Source: Ceriagrion tenellum (lineage: Eukaryota; Arthropoda; Insecta; Odonata; Coenagrionidae). Taken from it: a DNA stretch of 64,000 nt. Both the position numbers and the translations under genes were made by a program. The notes below the pieces were generated by a model that was not told the origin of the DNA, made no database searches, and was given only the letters and a program-made list of their open reading frames with translations. The stretch is from positions 85,295,696 to 85,359,695 of the forward strand of contig OY720643.1 in the NCBI GenBank assembly GCA_963169105.1, written 5' to 3'. Shown one piece after another: positions 49,892 to 61,210 of this stretch (positions within the stretch are counted from its first letter, which is position 1; every line of letters begins with the position of its first letter).

Positions 49892-51769
49892 ATCCTCCAG
49901 GATGGAGGCCAGATCGACAGCCGCCGCATATGCGTGATATTCTCATGAACTTCATTGAAGATATATTCGAACATTAGTAAGAAACATCGCCAAATCATAA
50001 ATACGCTTGCTATATCATGTTCAGAGGAAATGCGAATATGGTCGACTACCTAAAAAATTCTTTGTTATCATGAGCAACTGAGCTTCCAAACTGCCTCTTT
50101 TAAAAAATAATCCTGCTGTATCCTTTCCTTAACGCCTGCGACAAGATTAAGTGTTTGAATATATTGTGATTTTAAATAAATTGAATATTTGACTTGCTAT
50201 CTCCGATCTCCTATATTGACGACAAAGTGACCTTATGCTAAATCAACACTTTTGGCTCCAGATTATGATTTGAATCCCACGTTTGCTGTGAAACAAACCT
50301 TCAAGAAAGCTGTATAAGATATTGAACTCAATTTAAATTCCTCAATAACTCTATATTCTTGGCTACCACGTACACTCATTAATAGCGTAAGTTTTCTAGC
50401 TACTGTCCATTTAGGTGATTTGCATTTTTCAATTTAAAAAAACGAATGAGCCAAATTAGCGATGTAAATCATCCTGATATAAAGTAGGCTTGCCCATGAA
50501 CCTGTTTTGAAACATCCTGTTTAATCACGACTCTTGCTAATCAGTGCACAGTAAACTATCATGAAGGTTATTGGACATTTACACTTTTACGAGTTTAACG
50601 TTTCAAATGAGCTATAAATTCCCAGTGCACTAAACGCATTGCTATTTCAACACGGGTCATTAAATTGTGTCGTCCTACTGCCTTGCAACAGGAGCAAAGG
50701 AAATTGAGCAGTATATAGGTTTTCAGAACGGGAACTTATTCAAACGGACTGAAGTAATGACTGTACATCATCGTTCGAAGAGATAAAAAAATACGTCAAA
50801 GCGATACGAATAGCATTTTCCGTATGAATAAGCTCAAAATGTGTCAATTAAGAGTGAGGCTAGATTTAAATAATCAATACCGAGAGTGTTACAGAATTTT
50901 TTGCCGTGTCCCGGACGGTGGTTAAAGATGATGAATATCCATTTATCTTCAGCCTGTCTCTTTCTTTTCATAGGTCTTATTATCTTCCTTCTGCAAAAAT
51001 TAAAAAAAAAATGGATTTTTCGTGCTTAAATATTGAAGGACACGTGTCACTAATTTTATACCGTAACTGTTACAACCGATATACATAAGCATATTGCTTG
51101 GATGCTTGTCAACGCTAAACATTAATTGTTCCAAATGATCAAAAGTATTATACTTGGCTCTTAACCTCTTTGATATGCGATACTGTTTATTTCATTGGTC
51201 TACGGCTCCCTGTGTATCATATAAAATCAAAATGTTACCATATTCTAGTGAAGTCAACACTTTGTAAGATCACCAGCAACTTCTAAATACCCACTTCCTA
51301 TATCTAGATTAATTTGAAATTAAATTAAGCAGGTTGTATAATTATACTAAAAATAAAATACGTATTTTATATTCTCATAGTGTTCCACAGGCTTAATTAT
51401 CAATAGCAAAAACTTGTTTTTAATTGCAGCTTAGAAAATTCATCCAATATTTCCACGTATTTTACTATCTGTCTCATTGTGCAAAGCTTTCTGTGGAATA
51501 TTCTTTGAATTTTTTAAATTTTTGTTGCAATTCAATTTTGCTTACTAGACTGAGTCCGCGACTTTTCTGTATTATTTTTGGAAATTATTGTGTGACGTGC
51601 ATTTAAAACAAAAACAGAGGCTACTTTTGTCTCTGCTGGATAGTTGAAACACTTTGTTTTTACCAAGGTTCCAAGAGACAGTAATGATGAAGCATTGTAG
51701 ATATTGAAAATATAGAATGAGATAGGTTCGTATAGCGCACAAAGATGCCACCGAAAGCGCGTGCTCGTC
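49892..51769. other. No feature identified
   Basis: AT-rich sequence without recognisable repeats or coding. Confidence 0.45.
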
Positions 51770-52180
51770 AATGCTTTCCCTTCAGTGGAGGAGTGTGGTG
51801 AGAACGCGAAGAGGGAAAGGAAGGAGGGAAGAGCGAATAAAGCGAGAGGAAAAGACGAGGGGTAGGAAGGCAAGGAATCGAGATGGGAAGAGACGAATCG
51901 AATGCCAAGGAGGAAGCAATGCCCTGAGGCAACACTGGTGGAGCACGGTCCCATGAGGCCGCACGGGGGAGCGATAAGGGAGCTTACAGTGGAGTGAGGC
52001 GGCACTGGATAACGAAGGGTATGGAGCTGGAAAAGATGTGAAGAAGACCGACTTTAAGGGGATCCAAGGATAACCAGGACGGAGAGCGTTCGAAGAAACG
52101 TCTTTAGAGGGAAACACGGGTGTGTTGGCGTGAGTATAAAGTAAGAACTCGGCTAATCACGGCGAAAATCGAAGTTATAA
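51770..52180. other. Purine-rich GC patch, no recognised gene
   Basis: The plus strand is strongly G/A-rich, leaving two minus-strand frames (157 and 111 codons) open and rich in Ser/Pro/Leu. They overlap each other in different frames, and no domain is recognised. Confidence 0.35.
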
Positions 52181-54145
52181 TGAGGGAACCGGCCAAAAAG
52201 GATGTGTAAGACCGTGGAATATTGAAAGAAAAGACAACTTAATTCACTTGAACGTTATAATTATGACATACCAAAAATCATAGTACATTTCTGGTTATAT
52301 TGTGTGATATTGGAACGGTGATGGCTATGGTCTAATTCACTGTAATCAGCCGATTTGTTGTATTAAAAAAATATTCAGCAGCTACATGTAGGCTTTAAAT
52401 TTGGTATTTAAAAACGTACTGCATTGCTCTAGTGTCCAATGCATCAGAACAGTTACATCAAATTCACATAGCTGATTTGCTTAAAAATGACTGTATGTAG
52501 CTTTTTTCATCAGAATTGCTTCTAAGATGGTTTTCTAGGCTATCCTTTATGCCCATTATATCGCATGTTTATTAAACAGGATTTCGTGTACGCTCTCAGC
52601 AGATGTTTGAGTAGGTAAGCAAGCCTCTTAGGGGTCCAGTCAGCTGTTAAAAAAAAGGGGTGACCGAAGTAACAGATCCCAATCCTCCAACGGGAAACTG
52701 AGCCCTTCTTCCTACGATTTCTCTTTAAGGAAGAGGGCCACACTAAAGCACTAGCCTTGTCATCGCTTAGTTTCCTATCTTGAAGATTCTACCCTGCATC
52801 TCGCCATTCATTCAAGATTTATAGTTAAGGATCTGGAACTAAGTATTATTGACAGATACTCAAATAGTGATTACCATCAGTTACATTACAGCACAATGAA
52901 TTACACTAAAGAGGAGAAACGAGTTTGACAATCAAAGCTCGGTTCTATGGTATCTTACTAACGTTTAGCGAAATATTATCGTTCGTTATCTAAAAAGTCA
53001 GATTTTGTGAATAGTACCATTCTGCATGTGTTTAGGTTATAGTTATCGATAGAGATTTACATTATTTATACAAAAATTAGACAAAAAATAGTCTATCAGT
53101 GCCTTTAAGATATACTCAAATCTTAAAATGAACGCACATCATCAATTGTTACGCATCCTAGGCATAGCCTTGCCATATAATATCTGATTACGTATTTTTC
53201 GTGTTTTTACGATAGCTTCCGAAACATGTAATGTAATTTTTAATTAGAAAAGAACTTTATTCACCATATTCCACACATCAAACTTAAATCTTCGTAGTTT
53301 ATAAGATATTTTCATGAAAAACATCCCGTTTGAGATCCTCCAACGATATCGCTCGACAACTATTTTCTCGCTCTTCTTAACATTTTGGAAAATATCTCAA
53401 CCTTAAGCCGTTAAGAATGAAATTATCAGTGAAAGTCGCGGAGAGAACGTAGCGTTTTTCCGCAAGACAAGGTCTTTAGTGCTTATGCCTGTCATCAAAA
53501 TGAAAGTATAAAAGAAGATTCTAATTAACGTTGTAAAAGTGCTGGCCGCAGCGGGAATATTTCGAAAGACTGCTAAAGAAAACCAATTTCGAGCAGTAAT
53601 TGCGGCTAGACCTCAATCCACTCCCTATTTATCCAACATTTCTGCTTTCAAGCACAAAGTTAGGATGAGATGAGAGACATCTTTTATTTTTGCTGAAGAC
53701 CATTTCACTCCACAAAGTACTTTTTCCTGTTTAATCATGTTCTTTTGGGCGCGCAGTTTTTCCTAAGTTTTCAACTCCGGATCACAATTTCTTGCCATAA
53801 AAACTTTTACCGGGATTGAATTGAGAAAAGGAACTTTTTTCATAATTTTTCTATTTCATTGAATAGGCAGGATTTTTGTTTTATTTATATGTGAAATAAT
53901 GCTAGTTAGGGTGGATAATTTGTGATATATATATTGTATTTTTTATAATTTGTGGTGTGTGTGTAAATATATGTAATTAGGCGTTATTTATGGAATTATG
54001 TCGTTCTTACCTCATCGGGACTTACTATTCTTCAACACACTTTTACCGTGCGTTTTTCAAGTTTTGGCACAGTTGGCCAATATGATTTCACCATATGGTC
54101 TCATTGCTCATGAACATGATGGCTGATGAATTAAATTCGAAAAAT
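52181..54145. other. No gene identified
   Basis: AT-rich. GCACTAGCCTTGTCATCGC plus TTTCCTATC at 52746-52780 also occurs at 36827-36860, a short dispersed match of unknown origin. Confidence 0.45.
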
Positions 54146-54287
54146 AATGTTGTAATTTTCCAAACTTTAATATCTAACGTCTGACTGGTTTCGATGTATC
54201 ATCCATTATAATCATTATTTGTTGACATAACACACATCTAAACCGGTCAGATGTATAGTAGTAAAAGTTTGTAGAATTACAACGTTG
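54146..54287. repeat. 142-bp imperfect palindrome with GTTTCGATG / CATCTAAAC core
   Basis: 54146-54196 pairs with 54235-54287 in reverse complement: AACGTTGTAATT, CAAACTTT, and CTGAC[C/T]GGTTT[A/C]GATG are shared. On the minus strand the inner part reads ATGATACATCGAAACCAGTC, the GAAAC end of the motif found in the other palindromes. The CTGAAGA half is not clear here. Non-coding. Confidence 0.75.
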
Positions 54288-54720
54288 TTTTCCTTCGGCT
54301 TTTGGGTCCTTTGATGTTAGAACCTAAACTTGACGGAAGCCATAGAAGCAAGAGTAGTAGGAAAGTGAGAGTCGATGTATTGAGCATGAAAATTACATTT
54401 TTATGGTATGTGGTAACGTAGAACTACATCGCTCACATCCTTTTGAATGCATTACTCAGGATGCGCTGAAACGACATCCTAAACATATTCAAATTACCCA
54501 ATAATAATTGTATTTCCACTATGCTAATAATCTTATAGGACTGTAGAAACGATCGAAAATATTGACTGGGTTTTTCCCAGCGAATAACGTTGGTGAACTC
54601 TTATCGAGTCTTTCACCAAATCATCTGAAGCAATTGTGAGCCTTAAATAAAGTTTTTACAAACTTGATGCATTTGTTATGTTGATTTTTGTGGCTATAGT
54701 TTGTATACAAGTCTTTTACC

Positions 54721-54806
54721 AACTCATAATTTCTTTTTTCTCTCTTTCAGGTAAGTGTTACACTGACCTCCAATAATTTACCTGTATGTTTGTGGTGAGT
54801 ATAAAT
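54721..54806 (+). promoter_or_regulatory. Candidate recursive splice site (ratchet point) with downstream competing 5' splice site
   Basis: A strong pyrimidine tract (54731-54747, a single purine-free run) ends in CAG at 54748-54750 and is joined directly to GTAAGT at 54751-54756. A second strong donor, GTGAGTATAA, begins at 54795, defining a 44-nt putative RS-exon (54751-54794). Of the three frames only the one starting at 54751 is open. The architecture is the same as at 487 and on the same strand, 54 kb away, which is a plausible spacing for ratchet points in a long insect intron. A 44-nt microexon is the alternative. Confidence 0.6.
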
Positions 54807-56176
54807 GTTTCTTGTATTATTTCTGTCTCTCGGGAGTCAACATTTTAATTTACTCGGATTAATAGAATTTGCAAACGTTTGCATAGCGCAAATGTGGTTT
54901 GAAATTAGTATTTTCTCTGACGTGTCAAGGAGTGGCATCTCCTTCCGCAGTAGGAAATATGAATATTAAAAGAACTGTTATAATGTGAAATTCCTCTTTC
55001 TTTGATAGAAGGAACGAAATTTTGAATCATGCCAAACAAACCTTCTTTTATAATGATGTTTTATGTTCAGTAACTCGGGTTCTTAACAGACTCATTACTG
55101 TGCGTCATCGAGAAACGAAAGTATTTAATCACGGAAAAATATACCATTTAGAATGTTGACAATATTCTGATTGAGTTAATATTTTCCAATTTTACACAAT
55201 ATTCTATTACATTTTCTTTTTGAAGAACGGTGAAAACATTTCATAATATCCATATAGTGAATAAATGTAGTAAAATAAACACTTACTTGTAGAAACAGAA
55301 ACTTACTTGTAGTTTTCAATAACGTAAATTTTCAAGTATGTAAAAATTTTAAAGCCATTTATTTATACCTGCGGTTGACTTATTTACAAATGGAATAAAT
55401 ATTTGAGATATTTGAAAAGGCGGAGGATGCGTACACTACCTAATAATGGGAAGTAAAATCCCTACATCGTGTCCGTTTAAAAAGTGCCCCTAAGGATTCC
55501 CTTCCTCTCAGTACTGCTAAAGACATGGCATGGTGAGGAAAATTAAGAGTAAACATTTCATTATTCTTCACTTTTTCGTTCTTTTTCTTTTAAAAGTGCT
55601 TTTTAACTCTTACCTTATCTTCTCCTGATAATAACTCCTGTGACACCGACAGAGCAGATCATACTTTTCATGCGGATGAAAAAATAGTTGGTAATTTTTC
55701 ACTCTTTGTTTTTTCAGATTTGAACAGTGCGGATAGTTTAAAAATGGTATTGTTCAGGGTAGATCGTACCTGTGACCAAACTTAGATCGCTAGGTGCATT
55801 ACATCGACCAAATGACTCGAGCAAGAGACGACGTGTGAATTAGCAAAGGAATTAAGAATAATGTATAAAAGCTCCGAGAACTTATTTTTCTGCAAAGACT
55901 GTTTGGGTTCAAGTAGATACTTGCACGTTCAAGTTCTGATGCCCAAAATATTCAACACTTCATCGGTTATAATAAATAAACGTATATATTTAATGTTGCT
56001 ATCATCGAAAAAATAAACCAAGCAAAAATATATTCGGAAATGAACGTTGAAACTCGGACCGTTTTCAATATATAAGTTGTATTTCCTCCGGCTAACCAGA
56101 ATAAGCTTTACCCTGTAATTTATTAGCTTAATAAGTTCGAAAGCTTACACGGAGTCGTTGAAATGGCATTGAAGGT
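54807..56176. other. No feature identified
   Basis: AT-rich; AACTTACTTGTAG is repeated closely at 55280-55312. No gene seen. Confidence 0.45.
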
Positions 56177-56728
56177 TTTTCGGGCTCTCTTCCGTGTAGT
56201 TTCATATACGTGAACGACAGTTTGCATAGCCTGACAGCTACCTTCTTCAGGTCTGAAGTAAATATGCAAGTTTTCATGTCCGCCTTATATAGGGGCTGTT
56301 TTGTTCGCCAATTTAGTCAAGTTCGCTCTGATTGTTCTTTCCTTCTTCATGAAAGCAAATCAGGTCTGTCAGAACACGTATGGATTAGACCTTTCCACTG
56401 CATGAATTGCGAAGAGGCAGAAATAACCGCTAAAAAGAGCCGCTAATTTACCACACTTATCTGTGAGGCTATCAAAATCGTCGAAGCGACTGAAAACATA
56501 TACATAGGAGATGGTTGTACCATCGATTAGGCGTGGAAAATGGTTTACAGGGGTCCAAAAAGAACAACAATTAGAGCGCGCTCCACTAAATTGGCTGGAA
56601 ACGTTGCCCCTCTATGAGGCTGACAGGAACACCTGCATCTTTGCTTCAGACCTGAGAAAGGTTGTTGTAATGCTGCCGAAATTGATGTCCACAAAAATGG
56701 AACTATGCGGAAGGAAGCCCAAAAAACC
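56177..56728. repeat. Foldback element of about 550 bp
   Basis: 56177-56261 (TTTTCGGGCTCTCTTCCG ... CTTCAGGTCTGAAGTAAA) is the approximate complement of 56639-56728 (TTTGCTTCAGACCTGAGAAAG ... CGGAAGGAAGCCCAAAAAA). Immediately left of the first arm, TTACACGGA (56145-56153) can pair with TCCGTGTA (56191-56198). A related arm lies at 31137-31230. A 114-codon frame at 56511-56855 and a 78-codon frame at 56210-56446 fall inside or across it but match nothing I know. Confidence 0.7.
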
Positions 56729-57459
56729 TATACTGCTATATCAGTGTAATAATTATATGTTATTTTCCTTCAAATATTTCCTCACATTGCCTTCTTATCC
56801 GAATGCCATGCAAGTATCGAATGCAGGGTACACTCCGCATCTTAATATTGCATGATGTTAAACAGATTATGTAGGAAAGTTCGATGAAAAAGATACACAT
56901 CGACCCATCTTACACGTAATACCATGGTTTTACGAGAACATCAAAGTTTGTACTAATCAGAGCTAGAGACAGCTTATTGACACGAGCACGTGAATAAGAG
57001 TTAGGGAGGGACGGATAGGAGTAGAAATCTATCCAAGCAGTCGGTCAATGTGTATTTACAGGGTTATGAAGGAAGGTGGGAAGCGGCATTATAGGACAGG
57101 GACATAGAGGGAAAAGTATAGGTGGATGCAATGAAGCAGAGTCATTTAACGTTCTTTGGCTGAAAATTCTCGAATATGTGGATGTTGAAATTTCTATAAT
57201 ATCCTATTAAATACCCAAAATGTTTTTACAATTTTAATTTACATCTGGTTAACAAACAATCCATTGAAATCAGAGGTTTTTGTTTCCAGAATATGTTCTT
57301 GAGTTAAATACAGGATAGAACTTTTGATTTTTTTATTTGAAAATTCATTTTGCAAATGTCAAAAATTGCTGCAAAAACGGACATTTTGCCATTATCTGTG
57401 AATTATCTGTTATAGTATGTGGATCAGTTGACGTGCGTAAGAAGGTACCACTTAATAGG
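56729..57459. other. No feature identified
   Basis: Nothing recognised on either strand. Confidence 0.45.
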
Positions 57460-58082
57460 TTGAACCATAGAGTAAGTATATATCGAGTGTCAAAGCAATG
57501 CTAAAAACTAGACATAAATTTTTGAGAGCTTTCGGAAGAATTTCTCAGGTGCCACCACCTTAGGGGAGGGAGAATTTTGGCTTACGGAGATGACCACTTG
57601 GAGGCGCTAGTGGTACTCGGTGATTTTACATCAGCATACAGCTCTGTGGGGGTACCATAGCTGTTGTGTGCTTTTTATCCAGTATCAATGGTTTTGTCGT
57701 TGCTATGATTCAACATTAAACAGTTGAGTCCGTATTTGGTAATCGCGTGTCATATCATACTGACTTGGATTCGATTCATTACAGACGATGCTCATTGTAG
57801 GCACATTAAAATACATGTTTAATTTAGTCTCGTCGACTCAATAATATTTGTTTCCGTTACTATGGGTCGATTAATAAACATCCAGGCACCGAAGTCATCG
57901 TAAGAACATCATGTGAGTTAAGCGACACTAAATAAAGTGGCCGTGTGCCAAAGCTAATTTTTTATGGCTTGTTGTGTAACTTCGATACACCTGTTCCATC
58001 TATCGGCCAAAGTATTATTTAAAAACTCATCCGAATCTCCTTATCTCTTTACCACTCTATATGTACTTACTCTATGGTTGAA
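57460..58082. mobile_element. Non-autonomous DNA transposon, 613 bp, with TIRs and TTGAA duplication
   Basis: The terminal inverted repeats are CCATAGAGTAAGTA-TATAT (57465-57483) and its complement ending at 58077, with one mismatch in 19 bp. TTGAA lies directly outside both ends (57460-57464 and 58078-58082), a plausible 5-bp target-site duplication. The interior has no transposase frame, so the element is non-autonomous. Superfamily is not assignable from these ends. Confidence 0.8.
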
Positions 58083-58424
58083 CCCAGGAATTTTTTAGGA
58101 AGATTCAAGTAACCCAATGCCATACACTTTGGTTTAGAACATTGAAATGGATAGAGAAAACATTCCGACACAAAACTGGCCTAATGACGATAATAACAGC
58201 TATATTGGTTATCCCTGCTCTTTCCTAACTTTGGATAATACGATAAATTGGTTCAATTTGCGATTTTAATGCAAAAACTTCCACTATCTGTTTGAATTTA
58301 AAGGCGAATAACTCCTAAAACATACATTGGTTACTTAGATCTATGGATTTATTCGATTTTACTGTAGTTTTCGTCGGGATTGCGTAAAATTGTTGACGTA
58401 ACTAAATAATTTTCAATGAACCAT
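58083..58424. other. No feature identified
   Basis: AT-rich spacer between two mobile elements. Confidence 0.45.
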
Positions 58425-58680
58425 GGAACTAGCCGCGCAGTTACTTCAACGGAGTCACCCGCTAGTGATCACACAATTGTGAGAAATTCACAGTGGAAAA
58501 AATCATTCATCCGGACTGGGAATCAAACCCAGATCCCTCGATATCGCGCCGAGTGCTGTAATCAATGAGATTCACAGTGGAAGAGGATGCCTGGGTAGCT
58601 TAACTAATTAGAGCTCTCGGCGCGAAATCCAGGGATCTGGGTTCGATTTCCAGTCCAGGCGAATGATTTTTCCACTGTGC
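58425..58680. mobile_element. Composite SINE, second copy: inverted tRNA-like heads
   Basis: A minus-strand head (58508-58567, B box on the minus strand GGGTTTGATTCCC) lies beside a plus-strand head (58588-58660). Outside the left head, on the minus strand, comes GCGGGTGACTCCGT ... CGGCTAGTTCC (58425-58462), the same body that follows the plus head at 44010. CACAGTGGAA flanks both heads. The layout equals the 43.6-44.1 kb composite in reverse orientation, but with only about 20 bp between heads. The right part runs into the 305-bp duplication at 58661. Confidence 0.75.
58588..58660 (+). repeat. tRNA-like SINE head with intact A and B boxes
   Basis: The A box region TAGCTTAACTAATTAGAGC (58596-58614) and B box GGGTTCGATTTCC (58639-58651) are spaced as in a tRNA. 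GCCTGG (58589-58594) pairs with CCAGGC (58655-58660), preserving an acceptor stem. It could still promote polymerase III transcription. Confidence 0.75.
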
Positions 58681-58965
58681 TTTTCACAGAATTTACTAAA
58701 TAATAAATGCATGATAGGAAAATGTGTATTAAGGTTTTTTTATTAAAAATTAAGATAAAGATTAAAAATGTTTTGTCGTACGTCAAATGTATGTCGTATA
58801 TCGTGTTTTTTATATCATTCTGATTTTGAGTAAGTTATCGGTCGTCGCTTTTCGTAACACGGGGTTAAAAAAAGAGCCTACAGGCTACGCCCAAGTTACA
58901 GCTTCTTGAATTGGCCACCATAACAAGCCTACCACTACATCTAACTTGATGGTTTAGATCCATCC
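58661..58965 (+). repeat. 305-bp direct repeat, copy 1
   Basis: It runs from GAATGATTTTTCCACTGTGC to GATGGTTTAGATCCATCC and matches 59175-59479 almost base for base at a constant offset of 514 (two compensating single-base length differences near 58737-58760). It begins at the 3' edge of the SINE head. It carries no coding frame of note. Confidence 0.93.
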
Positions 58966-59174
58966 ACTAACCATCCACTAACAGAGTGTAGCTCGTATGT
59001 TTTCTCAACTATTATTGAAAATTAATCATATTGTCACCACAGTAGGTTCTATCTATTAATGGTGCAATATTATAGTTTTATGCGGCAGGAATTGTAAGTA
59101 ATTAAAAGAAAATATCTAAAAAATTCTTCAACTTGATTATTTATTTCACGCGGTGCGTTTTTCCCAGTCGGGGT
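58966..59174 (+). repeat. Half of the 61 kb foldback element between two direct repeats
   Basis: 58977-59160 matches 61449-61632 at high identity (ACTAACAGAGTGTAGCTCGT ... CACGCGGTGCGTTT). Only one arm is present; the complementary arm and the outer TIR seen at 61211-62185 are absent. It is enclosed by the two 305-bp copies, with a doubled CCATCCACTAA at its left edge. Confidence 0.88.
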
Positions 59175-59479
59175 GAATGATTTTTCCACTGTGCTTTTCA
59201 GAGAATTTGCTAAATAATAAATGCATGATATGAAAATGTGTATTAAGGTTTTTTTTATTAAAAATTAAGATAAGATTAAAAATGTTTTGTCGCACGTCAA
59301 ATGTATGTCGTATATCGTATGTTTTATATCATTCTGATTTTGAGTAAGTTATCGGTCGTCGCTTTTCGTAACACGGGGTTAAAAAAAGAGCCTACTGGCT
59401 ACGCCCACGTTACAGCTTCTTGAATTGGCCACCATAACAAGCCTACCACTACATCTAACTTGATGGTTTAGATCCATCC
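59175..59479 (+). repeat. 305-bp direct repeat, copy 2
   Basis: Second copy of 58661-58965. The few substitutions (for example ACAG/AGAG and TACAGG/TACTGG) indicate a fairly recent duplication. It lacks the SINE head upstream, showing the duplication started at or near the SINE 3' boundary. Confidence 0.93.
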
Positions 59480-61157
59480 TGTTAATAGGGCCCTTTTTCG
59501 GTTTAGAGCAATGAGAACCTAACAATACCTCAAAAAGACTCCTTGTACATGATTGAAAAACCACTCCCAACGCTCTCAGGAGAGTAAGTAAGCATTTATA
59601 ATAGCGGCACTTATCACTGCTTTTCCAATTTCTTTTCATTTCCCAGGACGATTCCATTCAATATGCATTCAATTCACTTTCACTCGCCATGGGGAACTGA
59701 TCGCTTTGCTTTCCTTTCATCGCTTAGAAAAAGATGAGCGAGCTTTTTATATTCGTTCGATAGAAATAGCTCCCGTGTATTATATACATCTATGATTTAT
59801 TTTGGGCAAACTTCAAACTGTCAATTCAAAGTACTTACATTCCCCCGTCATTAAATATCCAGAATATTTTTGGCTCCTGTAAGTCGCCAAAAGTGTACCT
59901 AATAGCAACTGCTCTTAGTTGGCCGCGGCAATAGACTAATTACTGAATTCGGTAATTACAAGTACGTAGATTTGAAATGTTGTTCTAGAAAAGACTACAT
60001 TGTTACTGAACCATCTCAGCGGTGATCGTAATCACTAGACTGACACTGACCTTTTGATGGTTACTGCAGCCGATTGCCCATTATTAATTTGTGAATTTAT
60101 CGTTCGCCATAGTTTTCTGGCATTAATATTTAAAATATTTAAAACTGGACTTAGGGAGATTGAACTTGGTCGAAGAAACATAGAATAATTAACCTGTTGG
60201 AACTTAAATGCTTCCATTCGCAAGTCACTCTAAACCTCATATCATGTGAAAAACATTATGCTATTGTTTAGGTAATGCGCTCAATATTTATCTCATTAGT
60301 TTAATTATTCTTGGGTTTATTTTAAATATTAATAATATGGACTTCTGCTAAAAATGGTGCAGATTTGGTTTGCCCTCAACTTCATTTTTACTAACAAGAT
60401 CTCTAGTTTTGATTTAATGCCAAGCAGTATTGATTATGTGTTTTGTATGCAGATAGCAGCCTTAACCTATTCGATATATACAAATCTTGATCAGTATTTC
60501 TTGAAGCTAAATAGTAACAAAGATTTTTCTCATACTACAGGTTAAAATCTTATTATGTATATTGGCTAAACGTAAACGTTGGTGATACAGCCACTCGTGC
60601 TTTCATAGCCCCGGAATCTCAATTCCGGATCATCATTTTGAGGAAATTGGGAAATCAGTCAAGATCACGATTTCGACAGAATTTATCATTATATTTTGAG
60701 AGTTATATCTGAAAACGTTGCGCACAGCGATGCGATATATATTTGAAAAGAAAAAATTTCCGCGTTCCCACAAAAAAATATTCATCTCTTGAGGGACAAA
60801 AAGTAGTTTCGTAATATCTCTCTGCTGGATGGCAACGCAATATTTCTTTTTTCATAGGGATCATTTCCTCCTGACCGTCTCTGCTCCCCCCCCCTCCGCT
60901 CCATTCCTCGAATTCCGAAGGTCATAACTCAAGAGCAAGGAATGAAATAGTTCCCCTGGAATGGATGGCAAAGGCAGGCCCATAACAGGCTGAGATTTTT
61001 CACCCCGCTCGCTTTTGATGCAGAGTTTTAGTCAAGCGGCTGAAATTTATCCCCCATGGACTGAAACACTTCCATTGAGTCTCTTTGGGTATCAAAGTAA
61101 TCTTATATCATAAGCGAAGAAAGAGAGAAACAAGTTAGGGCCGGAATAGATGGCTTA
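59480..61157. other. No feature identified
   Basis: AT-rich, with a C-rich patch at about 60870-60910. Nothing recognised. Confidence 0.45.
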
Positions 61158-61186
61158 ATGATTTCTATTTGACGGCATAAACTATA
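61158..61186 (+). repeat. 29-bp direct repeat, left copy
   Basis: This 29-bp block (starting ATGATTTCTATTTGACGGCA) is identical to 62428-62456. The pair brackets the foldback element at 61211-62185 but does not abut it. Confidence 0.9.
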
Positions 61187-61210
61187 GCACATTTGGCAAA
61201 GCAATTTATG

